A stretch of 35,651 bases of DNA from assembly GCA_025363355.1 (NCBI GenBank), contig JANYEB010000227.1, forward strand, positions 1-35,651. The letters run 5' to 3'. The notes beneath the pieces were generated by a model that was given only the letters and a program-made list of their open reading frames with translations, was not told the DNA's origin and ran no database searches. Positions within the stretch are counted from its first letter, which is position 1, and each line of letters opens with the position of its first letter. Position numbers and translations under genes: made by a program. The stretch is from Chitinophagaceae bacterium. GTDB lineage: Bacteria > Bacteroidota > Bacteroidia > Chitinophagales > Chitinophagaceae. Shown here one piece after another: positions 8,901 through 17,888 of the stretch.

Positions 8901-11900
8901 GTTGTGCAAGTGTTGCTACAAGATTTTTAACTGTTAATACAACACCAACAGTTTCTTCTATAACAGGTTTAACTACAGTTTGTGCTGGTTCATCCACAAC
9001 ATTAAATAATGCAACACCAAATGGAACTTGGACTAGCAGTAATACTTCAATAGCAACAGTTAGCAACACAGGGGCTGTAACAGGTGTTGCTGCAGGAACT
9101 TGCAATATTATTTATACTGTAACAAGTGGTGGTGGACCTGGAGGTGGCTGTTCTGCCAATTCAACTGTTGCATTCACAGTTAATGCAGTGCCAATAGTTG
9201 CTGCCATAACTGTACCTACTGGGGTTAGTGGTGTTTGTGTTGGTTCAACTGTTCAATTAAATAATACCACTACTGGTGGAACTTGGGCTAGCAGTAATAT
9301 AACAAGAGCAACAGTAAGTAATACAGGCCTAGTAACAGGTGTTTCTGCTGGAGCTATCATTATTACTTACACTGTTACTGGTAGTGGTTGCAGTGCAACT
9401 GCTTTTTCTAATGGAACGGTTTATGCTTTACCAACAGTTGCTGCAATTTCTGGAGCTTCTGATGTATGTGTTGGTCAATCAACAACATTAACAAATGATA
9501 CTACTGGTGGTACTTGGAGTAGCGATAATACTGCCATTGCAACAGTTGACGCAAGTGGTGTGGTTACTGGAGTTGCTACAGGAACAGTTAATATAAATTA
9601 TTCAAAAATAAATTCAAATGGTTGTATAAAAACAGTTACAAAAGCTGTAACTGCAAATGCTTTGCCAACTATCGCTGCTATAACGGGTAATACACCAATT
9701 TGTGTTGGAGCAACAAATACATTATCAAATGCAACAACTGGAGGAACTTGGTTTAGTGCTAATACTTCAATTGCAACAATTACTGCTGGTGGCGTTGTAA
9801 CAGGCGTTAGTGCTGGTGCTGCAACTATAAGATATATTGTAACAAATGTAAGTGGTTGTAAAGATTCAGTTTCAGTTTCAGTTACTGTAAATGCTTTACC
9901 ATTAGTTGCAACAATTGGTGGTAGTAATGCAGTTTGTGTAGGCAATACAACATCTTTAACAAATTCAACAGGAACAGGCGTTTGGAGTTCAAGCAATACT
10001 TCAGTAGCAACTATTACTGCTGCTGGTGTTGTTAGTGGATTAACTGCTGGAACTTCAACTATAAAATATCAAGTAACAAATGCAAGTGGTTGTGTAGATT
10101 CATCAACAACAACAATTACGGTAAATGCTCTACCAACAGTTGCTGCCATTACAGGAAATACACCTGTTTGTGTAAATTCTACAAGAGCTTTAGCAAATGC
10201 AACAGCTGGTGGCGTTTGGACAAGTAATAATGCTGCTATTGCAACAGTAAATGCGAGTGGAAATGTATTAGGCGTTAGTGCTGGAACTGCAACTATAAAA
10301 TATCAAGTAACAAATGCAAGTGGTTGTATAGATTCTGCAACAACAACTATTACAGTAAATGCTTTACCTATAGTTGTTGCATTATCAGGAACAAATACTG
10401 TTTGTGTTGGATTAACAACAACATATTCTACATCAACAACTGGTGGTATTTGGAGTAGTTCAAATGCTTCTGTTGCTAGTGTGAGTGCAGGTGTCGTAAC
10501 TGGCGTTGCTGCTGGAACAGCAACAATTAACTATGCAGTTACAAATGCGAATGGTTGTGTTACAACTGTTACTCGTAGTATAACTGTAAATGCTTTACCT
10601 ACAGTTGCTGCCATTGGTGGTGTAAGTGCTGTATGTGTAAATTCATCAATTACTTTAACAAATGCAACTGGTGGTGGTGTTTGGACTTCAAGCAATAGTG
10701 CTGTTGCAAGCGTGAGTGGAGGTGTTGTAACAGGCGTTACTGCTGGAACTGTAACAATAACTTACACTGTTAGCAATGCAAATGGTTGTATTAATACTGC
10801 AACAAAATCAATAACTGTAAATGCTTTACCAACTGCTGTTGCTGCTATCACAGGAACAACCTCAGTTTGTGCTGCATCAACAACACAATTATCAACAACA
10901 TCAACAGGTGGTGTGTGGAGTAGTAGCAATACAGCAAAAGCAACTGTTAATGCAACTGGTTTAGTTACTGGTGTTGCTGCTGGAACTGCAACAATTACTT
11001 ATACTATTACAAATGCTGCTGGTTGTGTTAGCTCAAACTCAACAACAGTAACAGTTAAAGCAAAATCTACTTCAATAACATCTTTATCAATTTGCCCAAG
11101 TGCATTACCTTTTGTATGGAATGGATTAACCTTTAATGCTGCTGGTTCTCAAACTGCAACTTTAATAAATGCTGCTGGTTGCGATAGTGCTGCTACTTTA
11201 AACTTAACAGTAAAAGCAAACACAACATCAACAACTAATACAAGCATTTGCCCAAGTGCATTGCCTTTTGTATGGAATGGCTTAACGTTTAATGCTGCCG
11301 GAACTCAAACTGCACATTTAACAAATGCTGCTGGTTGTGATAGTGCTGCTACATTAAACTTAACAGTAAAAGCAAACACAACATCAACAACGAATACAAG
11401 CATTTGCCCAAGTGCATTGCCTTATGTTTGGAATGGCTTAACATTTAATGGAGCTGGTTCACAAACTGCACATTTAACGAATGCTGCTGGTTGCGATAGT
11501 GCTGCTACTTTAAACTTAACAGTAAAAACAAATACTACATCAACAACAAATCACACAGCTTGTACTTCTTATTTATGGAATGGAATTACACATACAACAA
11601 GCGGAACTTATACATTTAATACAACAAACTCTCAAGGCTGTGATTCAGTAGCTACGCTTGTTTTAACAATTAATAGTGTTTCTACATCAACAACCAATAC
11701 AAGCATTTGCCCAAGTGCATTACCTTTTGTATGGAATGGTTTAACGTTTAATGCTGCTGGTTCACAAACTGCACATTTAACAAATGCTGTTGGTTGCGAT
11801 AGTGCTGCTACACTAAACTTAACAGTAAAAGCAAACACAACATCAACAACGAATACAAGCATTTGCCCAAGTGCATTGCCTTATGTTTGGAATGGCTTAA

Positions 11901-14900
11901 CATTTAATGGAGCTGGTTCACAAACTGCACATTTAACAAATGCTGCTGGTTGTGATAGTGCTGCTACATTAAACTTAACAGTAAAAGCAAATACAACATC
12001 AACAACTAATACAAGCATTTGCCCAAGTGCATTACCATTTACTTGGAATGGCTTAACGTTTAATGCTGCTGGTTCACAAACTGCACATTTAAACAATGCA
12101 GCTGGTTGCGATAGTGCTGCTACATTAAACTTAACAGTAAAAGCAAACACAACATCAACAACAAACCTAACAGCTTGTAATAGTTTCACTTGGAATGGTG
12201 CTACTCATACTACATCTGGTGTTTATATATTTACAACTAACAATGCTGCTGGCTGCGATAGTGTTGCTACATTGAACTTAACAGTAAATTATTCAAGCAC
12301 ATCAACAACAAACCAAACAGCTTGTAATAGCTTCACTTGGAATGGTGTTACACATACAACATCTGGTGTTTACACATTTACAACACCAAATGCGGTAGGT
12401 TGTGATAGCGTTGCAACATTGAACTTAACAGTAAACTATGCAAGCACATCAACAACAAACCAAACGGCTTGTAATAGTTTTACTTGGAATGGTGTTACGC
12501 ACACAACATCTGGTGTTTACACATTTACAACACCAAATTCAGTTGGTTGCGATAGCGTTGCTACATTGAACTTGACAGTAAATTATGCAAGCACTTCAAC
12601 AACAAATCATACAGCCTGTAACACTTACACTTGGAACGGAACAATATATAACACAAGTGGTGTTTACACATTTACTACAACAAATGCAAAAGGTTGTGAT
12701 AGCGTTGCAACATTAAACTTAACAGTAAATTATGCAAGCACATCAACTACCAATCAAACGGCTTGTAATAGCTTTACTTGGAATGGAGTTACGCATACAA
12801 CAAGTGGTGTTTACACATTTACAACAACGAACGCAGTTGGTTGTGATAGCGTTGCAACATTAAACTTAACAGTAAATTACGCAAGCACATCAACTACCAA
12901 TCAAACGGCTTGTAATAGCTTCACTTGGAATGGTGTTACGCACACAACATCTGGTGTTTACACATTTACTACACCAAATGCAGTAGGTTGTGATAGCGTT
13001 GCTACTTTGAATTTAACAGTAAACTATAGTTCAACATCAACAACCAATCATACTGCTTGTAACACTTACACTTGGAACGGAACAACTTATACAACAAGTG
13101 GTGTTTATACATTTACATCACCTAATGCAGTAGGTTGTGATAGCGTTGCTACATTGAATTTGACGGTAAATTATTCAAGTACATCAACCACCAACCAAAC
13201 TGCTTGTAACAGCTTTACTTGGAATGGAGTTACGCATACAACAAGTGGTGTTTACACATTTACAACTACTAATGCAGTAGGTTGTGATAGCGTTGCAACT
13301 TTAAATTTAGTTGTAAACTATGCTTCTACTTCAACAACAAATAAAACAATTTGTGCAAGCCAACTACCTTACGTTTGGAATGGTTTAACATTCAATACTG
13401 CTGGTTCTCAAACTGCACATTTCACTAATGCTGCTGGTTGTGATAGTGCTGCTACCTTAAACTTAACTGTAAATGCAAACCCAATTGTACCTGCGATTAA
13501 TGGAACAAAATCGGTTTGTGTTAATGGAACAACCCCATTGTCAAACACAACAGTGGGTGGTGTTTGGAGCAGTAGCAATACAAGTGCTGCAACTGTAGAT
13601 AATGCAGGTGTAGTATCTGGTTTAGCTGCTGGCACATCAACAATATCTTACGCTGTTACCAATGCAAATAATTGTTCAACAACAGCAACTGCAGTAGTCA
13701 CAGTAAATGCCTTGCCAACTGTTGATACCATTACAGGTAGTCATCAAGTTTGTGTAACATCAACTAAAGTATTAGGAAACGCAACAACAGGTGGTGTTTG
13801 GAGTAGCTTAACGCCATTCGTTGCAACTGTTACCAATGCTGGTGTTGTGGCTGGTGTAAGTGTTGGAGGAACAACAATTAAATACACAGTTACAGATGCA
13901 AATGGCTGTTCTAATGCAGCAAATCATATTATTACTGTAAATGCTTTACCAACTGTTACACCAATTACAGGCACAAACATAGTTTGTGTGGGAGCAACTA
14001 CAGCTTTATCAACAACTACAACTGGTGGTAATTGGAGCAGTAATAACACAGCTATTGCATCAGTTGATGTAAATGGCGTAGTTACTGGGGTTGCAAGTGG
14101 TGTAACGATTATTAATTATACAGTAAATAATATAACAACTGGTTGCCAAAGCACAGTTTCAACTTCAGTAACTGTAAATGCTTTACCTGTTTTAGGTAGC
14201 ATTAATGGTTCAGCTGCTGTATGTATAAATAGTACAACAACTTTATCTAACACAACAACTGGTGGCACTTGGAGTTCTAGTGATCCAGCAGTTGCTACTA
14301 TTGATAATGTAGGAATGATCACTGCTATTGCTGCTGGAACAACAACTATTAAATACATTGTAAGCAATGGAAGTGGTTGTACAGATTCAGTTTCAAAAAC
14401 AGTTACTGTAAATGCTTTACCAATAGTTGCTGCTATTGCAGGAGGAAATAGTGTTTGTGCTGGTTCTACAATCAGTTTATCTAATTCAACACCAAATGGT
14501 GTTTGGAGTAGTGATTTCACTGCTGCTGCAACGGTTAGCCTTACAGGTTTAGTAAATGCTGTAGCTGCTGGTTCTGCTCATATTTCTTACACAGTTACCG
14601 ATGCAATAACAGGTTGTGTAAAAGGCGATACAATAGCTATTACAGTAAATACACCTGCTGTTGCCCCAATTACTGGTATCAATGCTTTATGTTCTGCATC
14701 AACTTCAATATTAACTACCACAACAATTGGTGGTGTATGGAGTAGTACAGACCCAAGTGTTGCAACAGTTGATGCAACCACAGGTTTAGTTACAGCAATT
14801 GCAAATGGCGTTACAACTATTAGTTACAAAGTGCCTGTGGGTAATGCTTGTGGCGATAGTGCATCTACAACAGTTACTGTAAACACAACATTAGCAATTG

Positions 14901-17443
14901 CACCAATTACTGGCGACACTACCGTTTGTAATGGTACAGGTTCAACATTGGCAAGTGTAACTTTAGGTGGCGTTTGGACAAGTGGCAACCTTGCTGTTGC
15001 AACAATCAATCCAGCAACTGGTGTTGTAACAACAGTAAGTGCAGGAACATCTACCATAACTTATAGCGTTACAAGTGGGGCAGGATGCAGTAATTCAGTT
15101 ACCACAACATATACTGTAAATGCTTTACCAGCAACACCAGACTTTACTTTGGCAACTTCATCTTGTATTGGTAATACTTTGCCATTAGCAGCAACAATAA
15201 ATGGTGGTGTTTGGAGCAGTTCAAATGCTTCTGTTGCAACAGTTGATGCAAGTGGAAACCTTACAGGAGTTAGTGTTGGTAGTGCAAGCATTACTTATAC
15301 ATTAACCAACTTTGCTGGATGTAGCAGTTTTGTTTCAAAATCAATTAACATAAATGCCTTACCAGTTGTTGCAGCTATTACAGGTAGCAACACAGTTTGT
15401 TTAGGTTCATCAATTACATTATCAAACGATTCTACTGGTGGTGTTTGGAGTACAGTTAGTTTAGGAACAATTGCAACAATCAATGCTTCAACAGGTGTTG
15501 TAACTACAATTGCTGCTGGTTCTGTAATATTCGATTATACTATTACCAATGCAAATGGTTGCTCAGCTGCTGTTTCAAAATCTGTAACAGTATTTGATAT
15601 ACCAACTGTAGATCCAATTGTTGGTGGAAATAGTGTTTGCGTAGGTTCATCAATAACACTTGCAAGTGCAACAAGTGGTGGTGTTTGGAGTAGCTTAACA
15701 CCGTTTGTAGCATCTATTAATAATGCTGGTGTTTTAACTGGTAATTTCTTTGGAGGAACAACTATTAAATATACTGTAACAGATGCAGCAACAACTTGTT
15801 CAAATGCTGCAAGTTTGGTGGTAACAGTAAATGGTTTACCAATAGTGCCTGCTATTACAGGTGCAAATGCAGTTTGCTTAAATAGTTCAACAACTTTATC
15901 AAACACAACAACTGGTGGCACTTGGAGCAGCAGCAATGCTTCTGTTGCAACTGTTGATAATGCTGGTTTGGTAAATGGTGTTGGTGCTGGCACTGCAACC
16001 ATTACTTATAGTGTTACAAATGCAAGTGGTTGCACAACTGCTGTAACTGCTACTATTACTGTAAATGTTGCAACATCATCATCAATAACACAAACATCTT
16101 GTGATAGCTATTTATGGAATGGAACAACATATACAACTAGTGGTACATACACATTTAATACAACTAATGTAAATGGATGTGATAGTATTGCTACACTAAT
16201 TTTAACTATCAATCATTCTACATCAAGCAACACAAGTCAAACAGTTTGTAACAGCTTTACTTGGAATGGTACAACTTACACAACAAGTGGTCAATACTAT
16301 TTTGTATCAACAAATGCAAGTGGTTGCACAAATACCGATACATTAAATTTAATAATTAATCATTCTACATCTAGCAACACAAGTCAAACAGCTTGTAACA
16401 GCTTTACTTGGAATGGTACTACTTATACTACAAGTGGACAGTATTACTTTAATTCAACAAACGCAAGTGGTTGTAGCAATATTGATACTTTGAATTTAAC
16501 AATTAATCATTCTACATCTAGCAACACTAGCCAATCTGCTTGTGATAGTTATACTTGGAATGGTACTACCTACACAACAAGTGGTCAATACTATTTTGTA
16601 TCAACAAATGCAAGTGGTTGTACTAACACTGATACATTAAATTTAACTATTAATGTACCCCCTGCAAGTCCAACTATTACAACAAGTACTTTAAATGTTA
16701 CCATACCTGCAACAGCAGTTGCTTATAGTTGTAACACAGTAAGTGGAGCTACAACTTATACTTGGAGTTACACAGGAACTGGAGTAACTATTGCATCTGG
16801 TCAAGGCACAACTGCAATAACAGCAGATTTTGATGCTACTGCCACCAATGGCGACATACAAGTAGTTGCTAGCAATGGAACTTGTAGTAGTGTACCAACT
16901 ACTGCATCAATTATTTTACCTACAACACTTAGCAATTTTGTTGTATCTAAAGTAAATAAAACTGTATTGGTAAAATGGACAACTGCAAGCGAAATCAATA
17001 GCAAAAACTTTGAAGTTCAAAGAAGCATTGATGGCAGAAACTTTGTAACTGTTGGAACTATAGCTGCCAAAGGCTTTGCAAGTGATTATAGCTTTGTAGA
17101 TGAAAAACCATTTACAGGTGTAAACTACTACAGATTAAAACAAGTTGATAATGATGGCAAGTTTGCAATATCAATAGTTAAACAAGTTAAGTTTGATGCT
17201 GATGTTAAGTTTGTAGTAAACATTTATCCTAATCCTGCAACAGAAATTTTAAATGTTAGAATTTCAAATGCTGATGCTAAACAAATCAGAATTTTCAATA
17301 GCATAGGTAAAATAGTTTATACAACCAATGTTGTTACAACTAACAACCAAATACCTGTTAGTAATTTAACAGCAGGAACCTATTTTGTTGAAGTAATTAC
17401 TACCGATGGTAGCAAACAAGTTGATAAGTTTATTAAGAATTAA
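5945..17443 (+). CDS. Giant T9SS-secreted repeat protein (Big2-like Ig modules plus short Cys-pair modules), probable surface adhesin
   Basis: A 3832-residue secreted protein. A signal peptide (about residues 1-21, ending AKSQ) precedes one cadherin-like/Big_9-type domain (about 22-127). Twenty Big2-like modules of about 79 residues follow (pattern ITG-VCVG-GGVWSSSN-ATV-GVVTGV-TITYTVTN-GC), then 16 short modules of 49 or 52 residues (TWNG-TTSGVYTF-GCDSVATLNLTV), 11 more Big2-like modules and 4 more short modules. Near the end are a PKD/Ig-like segment and a beta-rich linker (SEINSKNFEVQRS), then a T9SS type A sorting domain from about residue 3757 (VNIYPNPA...GTYFVEV...KFIKN). Most modules carry two Cys, suggesting a disulfide in each. 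No enzyme domain is visible. It is probably anchored at the cell surface or released, and an adhesin or matrix role is inferred. The start at 5945 is chosen because it opens the signal peptide and lies just after the promoter; an in-frame ATG at 5864 lies upstream of that promoter. Confidence 0.93.
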   Translation: MKSKSLLTLLCGLFFFIAKSQVAPVFTGGAIQTLTVCQNSGTNVIDSKMVTTDPDAGQTLTYTIAAAPIHGTVHGFPGLTSTGAGGIVSPSGFDYAPANGYSGLDSFTVNVNDGTFSGQTKIRVTVNALPTVTAITGTASACIGLTSQLANTTTGGVWSSSNVFVADISNTGLVTAQAAGIATISYTVTNGTTGCSNASTVSFQVAGPPVVQAITGTTTVCAGSTTQLSSTTTGGVWTSNNTTRATVNSSTGLVTGVNGGAVTITYTVTNGVGCSNFVTASITVNNKPNVNAINASTTTICIGSTTTLTDNTNGGTWNSNNTAVATVSATGVVTGVATGTATISYTVTNANGCVGSVTVDITVATAPTVSAITGPTAVCVGNTIQLSNATSGGVWTTNAGGFFATVSTNGLVTGVNAGAAVITYTVTGASGCPKAVIYNVTVSNIPTVGAISGNNQICIGTTTTLSSSTGGGVWASSNTGVATINSSGVVTGIASGLDTISYTVTNAGGCSRKVTFPISVTAAITVAPILGASSVCLGSTIVLTCATTGGVWNSSDLSVATVVNGTVFPISQGVVAITYTVGTGACSGVASKNVIVNPSPTVGAITGTTAICIGTTSQLSNATPGGTWISSNTNFASVSSTGLVTPGNFAGSATITYTVTNSYGCTAAATINVTINNRPNVQAITGINSTCVGSTTLLSSTTNGGVWISSDPTIAFLPSSSSGLIVGLAPGTDTISYTVTNGNGCSTTVTKAVTVSAALTVAPITGSATLCVGANLSTYTCITTGGTWSASPSTVLTIGTNNGQATAVGAGSGTITYTVNNGGSCTASSTLNVTVANRPNIPTISGPTAVCVDASITLTGNPTGGKWVSQQTNFLTIDSTTGVATGVASIGFPTNVTYTVTNIAGCSRTSGNYSITVNAGPAIGQITPNAASVCVGATTTLSNTTPNGEWHSSNKAIATIDSLTGIATGVSNGNTIITYVVTNATGCASVATRFLTVNTTPTVSSITGLTTVCAGSSTTLNNATPNGTWTSSNTSIATVSNTGAVTGVAAGTCNIIYTVTSGGGPGGGCSANSTVAFTVNAVPIVAAITVPTGVSGVCVGSTVQLNNTTTGGTWASSNITRATVSNTGLVTGVSAGAIIITYTVTGSGCSATAFSNGTVYALPTVAAISGASDVCVGQSTTLTNDTTGGTWSSDNTAIATVDASGVVTGVATGTVNINYSKINSNGCIKTVTKAVTANALPTIAAITGNTPICVGATNTLSNATTGGTWFSANTSIATITAGGVVTGVSAGAATIRYIVTNVSGCKDSVSVSVTVNALPLVATIGGSNAVCVGNTTSLTNSTGTGVWSSSNTSVATITAAGVVSGLTAGTSTIKYQVTNASGCVDSSTTTITVNALPTVAAITGNTPVCVNSTRALANATAGGVWTSNNAAIATVNASGNVLGVSAGTATIKYQVTNASGCIDSATTTITVNALPIVVALSGTNTVCVGLTTTYSTSTTGGIWSSSNASVASVSAGVVTGVAAGTATINYAVTNANGCVTTVTRSITVNALPTVAAIGGVSAVCVNSSITLTNATGGGVWTSSNSAVASVSGGVVTGVTAGTVTITYTVSNANGCINTATKSITVNALPTAVAAITGTTSVCAASTTQLSTTSTGGVWSSSNTAKATVNATGLVTGVAAGTATITYTITNAAGCVSSNSTTVTVKAKSTSITSLSICPSALPFVWNGLTFNAAGSQTATLINAAGCDSAATLNLTVKANTTSTTNTSICPSALPFVWNGLTFNAAGTQTAHLTNAAGCDSAATLNLTVKANTTSTTNTSICPSALPYVWNGLTFNGAGSQTAHLTNAAGCDSAATLNLTVKTNTTSTTNHTACTSYLWNGITHTTSGTYTFNTTNSQGCDSVATLVLTINSVSTSTTNTSICPSALPFVWNGLTFNAAGSQTAHLTNAVGCDSAATLNLTVKANTTSTTNTSICPSALPYVWNGLTFNGAGSQTAHLTNAAGCDSAATLNLTVKANTTSTTNTSICPSALPFTWNGLTFNAAGSQTAHLNNAAGCDSAATLNLTVKANTTSTTNLTACNSFTWNGATHTTSGVYIFTTNNAAGCDSVATLNLTVNYSSTSTTNQTACNSFTWNGVTHTTSGVYTFTTPNAVGCDSVATLNLTVNYASTSTTNQTACNSFTWNGVTHTTSGVYTFTTPNSVGCDSVATLNLTVNYASTSTTNHTACNTYTWNGTIYNTSGVYTFTTTNAKGCDSVATLNLTVNYASTSTTNQTACNSFTWNGVTHTTSGVYTFTTTNAVGCDSVATLNLTVNYASTSTTNQTACNSFTWNGVTHTTSGVYTFTTPNAVGCDSVATLNLTVNYSSTSTTNHTACNTYTWNGTTYTTSGVYTFTSPNAVGCDSVATLNLTVNYSSTSTTNQTACNSFTWNGVTHTTSGVYTFTTTNAVGCDSVATLNLVVNYASTSTTNKTICASQLPYVWNGLTFNTAGSQTAHFTNAAGCDSAATLNLTVNANPIVPAINGTKSVCVNGTTPLSNTTVGGVWSSSNTSAATVDNAGVVSGLAAGTSTISYAVTNANNCSTTATAVVTVNALPTVDTITGSHQVCVTSTKVLGNATTGGVWSSLTPFVATVTNAGVVAGVSVGGTTIKYTVTDANGCSNAANHIITVNALPTVTPITGTNIVCVGATTALSTTTTGGNWSSNNTAIASVDVNGVVTGVASGVTIINYTVNNITTGCQSTVSTSVTVNALPVLGSINGSAAVCINSTTTLSNTTTGGTWSSSDPAVATIDNVGMITAIAAGTTTIKYIVSNGSGCTDSVSKTVTVNALPIVAAIAGGNSVCAGSTISLSNSTPNGVWSSDFTAAATVSLTGLVNAVAAGSAHISYTVTDAITGCVKGDTIAITVNTPAVAPITGINALCSASTSILTTTTIGGVWSSTDPSVATVDATTGLVTAIANGVTTISYKVPVGNACGDSASTTVTVNTTLAIAPITGDTTVCNGTGSTLASVTLGGVWTSGNLAVATINPATGVVTTVSAGTSTITYSVTSGAGCSNSVTTTYTVNALPATPDFTLATSSCIGNTLPLAATINGGVWSSSNASVATVDASGNLTGVSVGSASITYTLTNFAGCSSFVSKSININALPVVAAITGSNTVCLGSSITLSNDSTGGVWSTVSLGTIATINASTGVVTTIAAGSVIFDYTITNANGCSAAVSKSVTVFDIPTVDPIVGGNSVCVGSSITLASATSGGVWSSLTPFVASINNAGVLTGNFFGGTTIKYTVTDAATTCSNAASLVVTVNGLPIVPAITGANAVCLNSSTTLSNTTTGGTWSSSNASVATVDNAGLVNGVGAGTATITYSVTNASGCTTAVTATITVNVATSSSITQTSCDSYLWNGTTYTTSGTYTFNTTNVNGCDSIATLILTINHSTSSNTSQTVCNSFTWNGTTYTTSGQYYFVSTNASGCTNTDTLNLIINHSTSSNTSQTACNSFTWNGTTYTTSGQYYFNSTNASGCSNIDTLNLTINHSTSSNTSQSACDSYTWNGTTYTTSGQYYFVSTNASGCTNTDTLNLTINVPPASPTITTSTLNVTIPATAVAYSCNTVSGATTYTWSYTGTGVTIASGQGTTAITADFDATATNGDIQVVASNGTCSSVPTTASIILPTTLSNFVVSKVNKTVLVKWTTASEINSKNFEVQRSIDGRNFVTVGTIAAKGFASDYSFVDEKPFTGVNYYRLKQVDNDGKFAISIVKQVKFDADVKFVVNIYPNPATEILNVRISNADAKQIRIFNSIGKIVYTTNVVTTNNQIPVSNLTAGTYFVEVITTDGSKQVDKFIKN
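6329..11062 (+). repeat. Twenty tandem Big2-like Ig modules (first block)
   Basis: About 237 bp per unit, 20 units counted by eye from the recurring ITG / VCVG / GGxW / TGV / YTVTN-GC pattern. Units are diverged at the DNA level, which suggests an older expansion than the short-module block that follows. Confidence 0.85.
11063..13480 (+). repeat. Sixteen short Cys-pair modules (156-bp A type and 147-bp B type)
   Basis: Seven A units (ICPSALPFVWNGLTF, 52 residues) and nine B units (TACNSFTWNGVTHTTSG, 49 residues) in the order A A A B A A A B B B B B B B B A. The lengths add up to the block length. Several units are almost identical in DNA. For example, the A units around 11378-11530 and 11833-11985 differ at about three positions by eye, a sign of recent duplication or conversion. 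Confidence 0.88.
13481..16069 (+). repeat. Eleven tandem Big2-like Ig modules (second block)
   Basis: About 235 bp per unit. The second and tenth units share the unusual segment VWSSLTPFVA and a following GGTTIKYTVTDA, setting them apart from the other nine and pointing to a copy event within the block. Confidence 0.82.
16070..16654 (+). repeat. Four short Cys-pair modules (B type) before the C-terminal region
   Basis: Four units of about 49 residues (WNGTTYTTSGQYYF, GCTNTDTLNL). They form a subtype distinct from the earlier B units: three of them have the GQYYF variant and end in INHS. Confidence 0.82.
16661..17283 (+). repeat. 623-bp module shared with the second T9SS gene (copy 1)
   Basis: Aligns without gaps to 23101-23723, with about 29 differences by eye (roughly 95 % identity). 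It encodes the PKD/Ig-like segment, the linker and the first part of the T9SS sorting domain. Similarity falls sharply after both ends. Confidence 0.85.
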
Positions 17444-17458
17444 TACATCATCATCTTA

Positions 17459-17504
17459 AAAATAAAAAACCTCGAAGCAGCAATGTTTCGAGGTTTTTTA
17501 TTTT
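17459..17504. terminator. Bidirectional-type intrinsic terminator after the giant gene
   Basis: AAAAAACCTCGAA (17464-17476) pairs with TTCGAGGTTTTTT (17487-17499), and the flanking A and T runs extend the stem. It starts about 16 bp after the stop codon and ends the giant transcript. Confidence 0.85.
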
Positions 17505-17570
17505 GGGAATTTTTAAATAAAATCATACAAGCACACCAAAAAATATTTATAACATTGCATAGTCTTTTTT

Positions 17571-17838
17571 GGGATATTGCAAAAAAAAGTCCATATACTA
17601 TATCCTGTAAATGTGGGATATAGCAAAATGTTTTCAAACATATATCCCATAAATGCAGGATATAGTAAAATGCTTTCAAACACATATCCTATAAATATTG
17701 GGTATATAAAAATGGTTTAAAACATATACCCTATAAATATGGGATATATAAAAATTAGTTCAAACATATACCCCATAAATATGGGATATATAAAAATTGG
17801 TTTAAACATATATCCTATAAATATTGGATATACATATT
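17571..17838. repeat. Tandem 42-bp hairpin repeats (five full units, a partial sixth, a remnant before the first)
   Basis: Units start at 17597, 17639, 17681, 17723, 17765 and 17807; a decayed half unit lies at 17571-17590. The typical unit is CATATAyCCyATAAATATGG, then GATATATAAAAATTGGTTTAAA. In each unit the ATATCC/ATACCC arm can pair with GGATAT/GGGTAT across an AT-rich loop, and some differences between units keep the pairing (T-to-C against G). There are no unique spacers, so this is not a CRISPR array. The 445-bp gap 17444-17888 otherwise holds only the terminator and AT-rich sequence. Confidence 0.85.
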
Positions 17839-17888
17839 AAGTAAAAACGCTTTCATCATTAATTATTCATCATAAAAAATCAATCGTT

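Noticed and set aside
6226-16002. Many minus-strand open frames of 60-155 codons opposite the giant gene, with similar sequences to each other
   Set aside because: They are antisense shadows of the repeated modules; their mutual similarity comes from the repeats, and none has a gene-like start region or known domain.
5945-17443. SprB-type gliding adhesin
   Set aside because: Size and repeats are comparable, but the C-terminal domain is type A and no SprF/PorP-like gene follows, so the specific name is not justified.
17440-17685. Minus-strand frame of 81 codons with a 14-residue internal repeat
   Set aside because: It arises because the 42-bp repeat period is divisible by three; it runs through a terminator and has no promoter or family match.
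17571-17838. CRISPR array
   Set aside because: Units are directly adjacent, vary from copy to copy and have no unique spacers; no cas genes are nearby.
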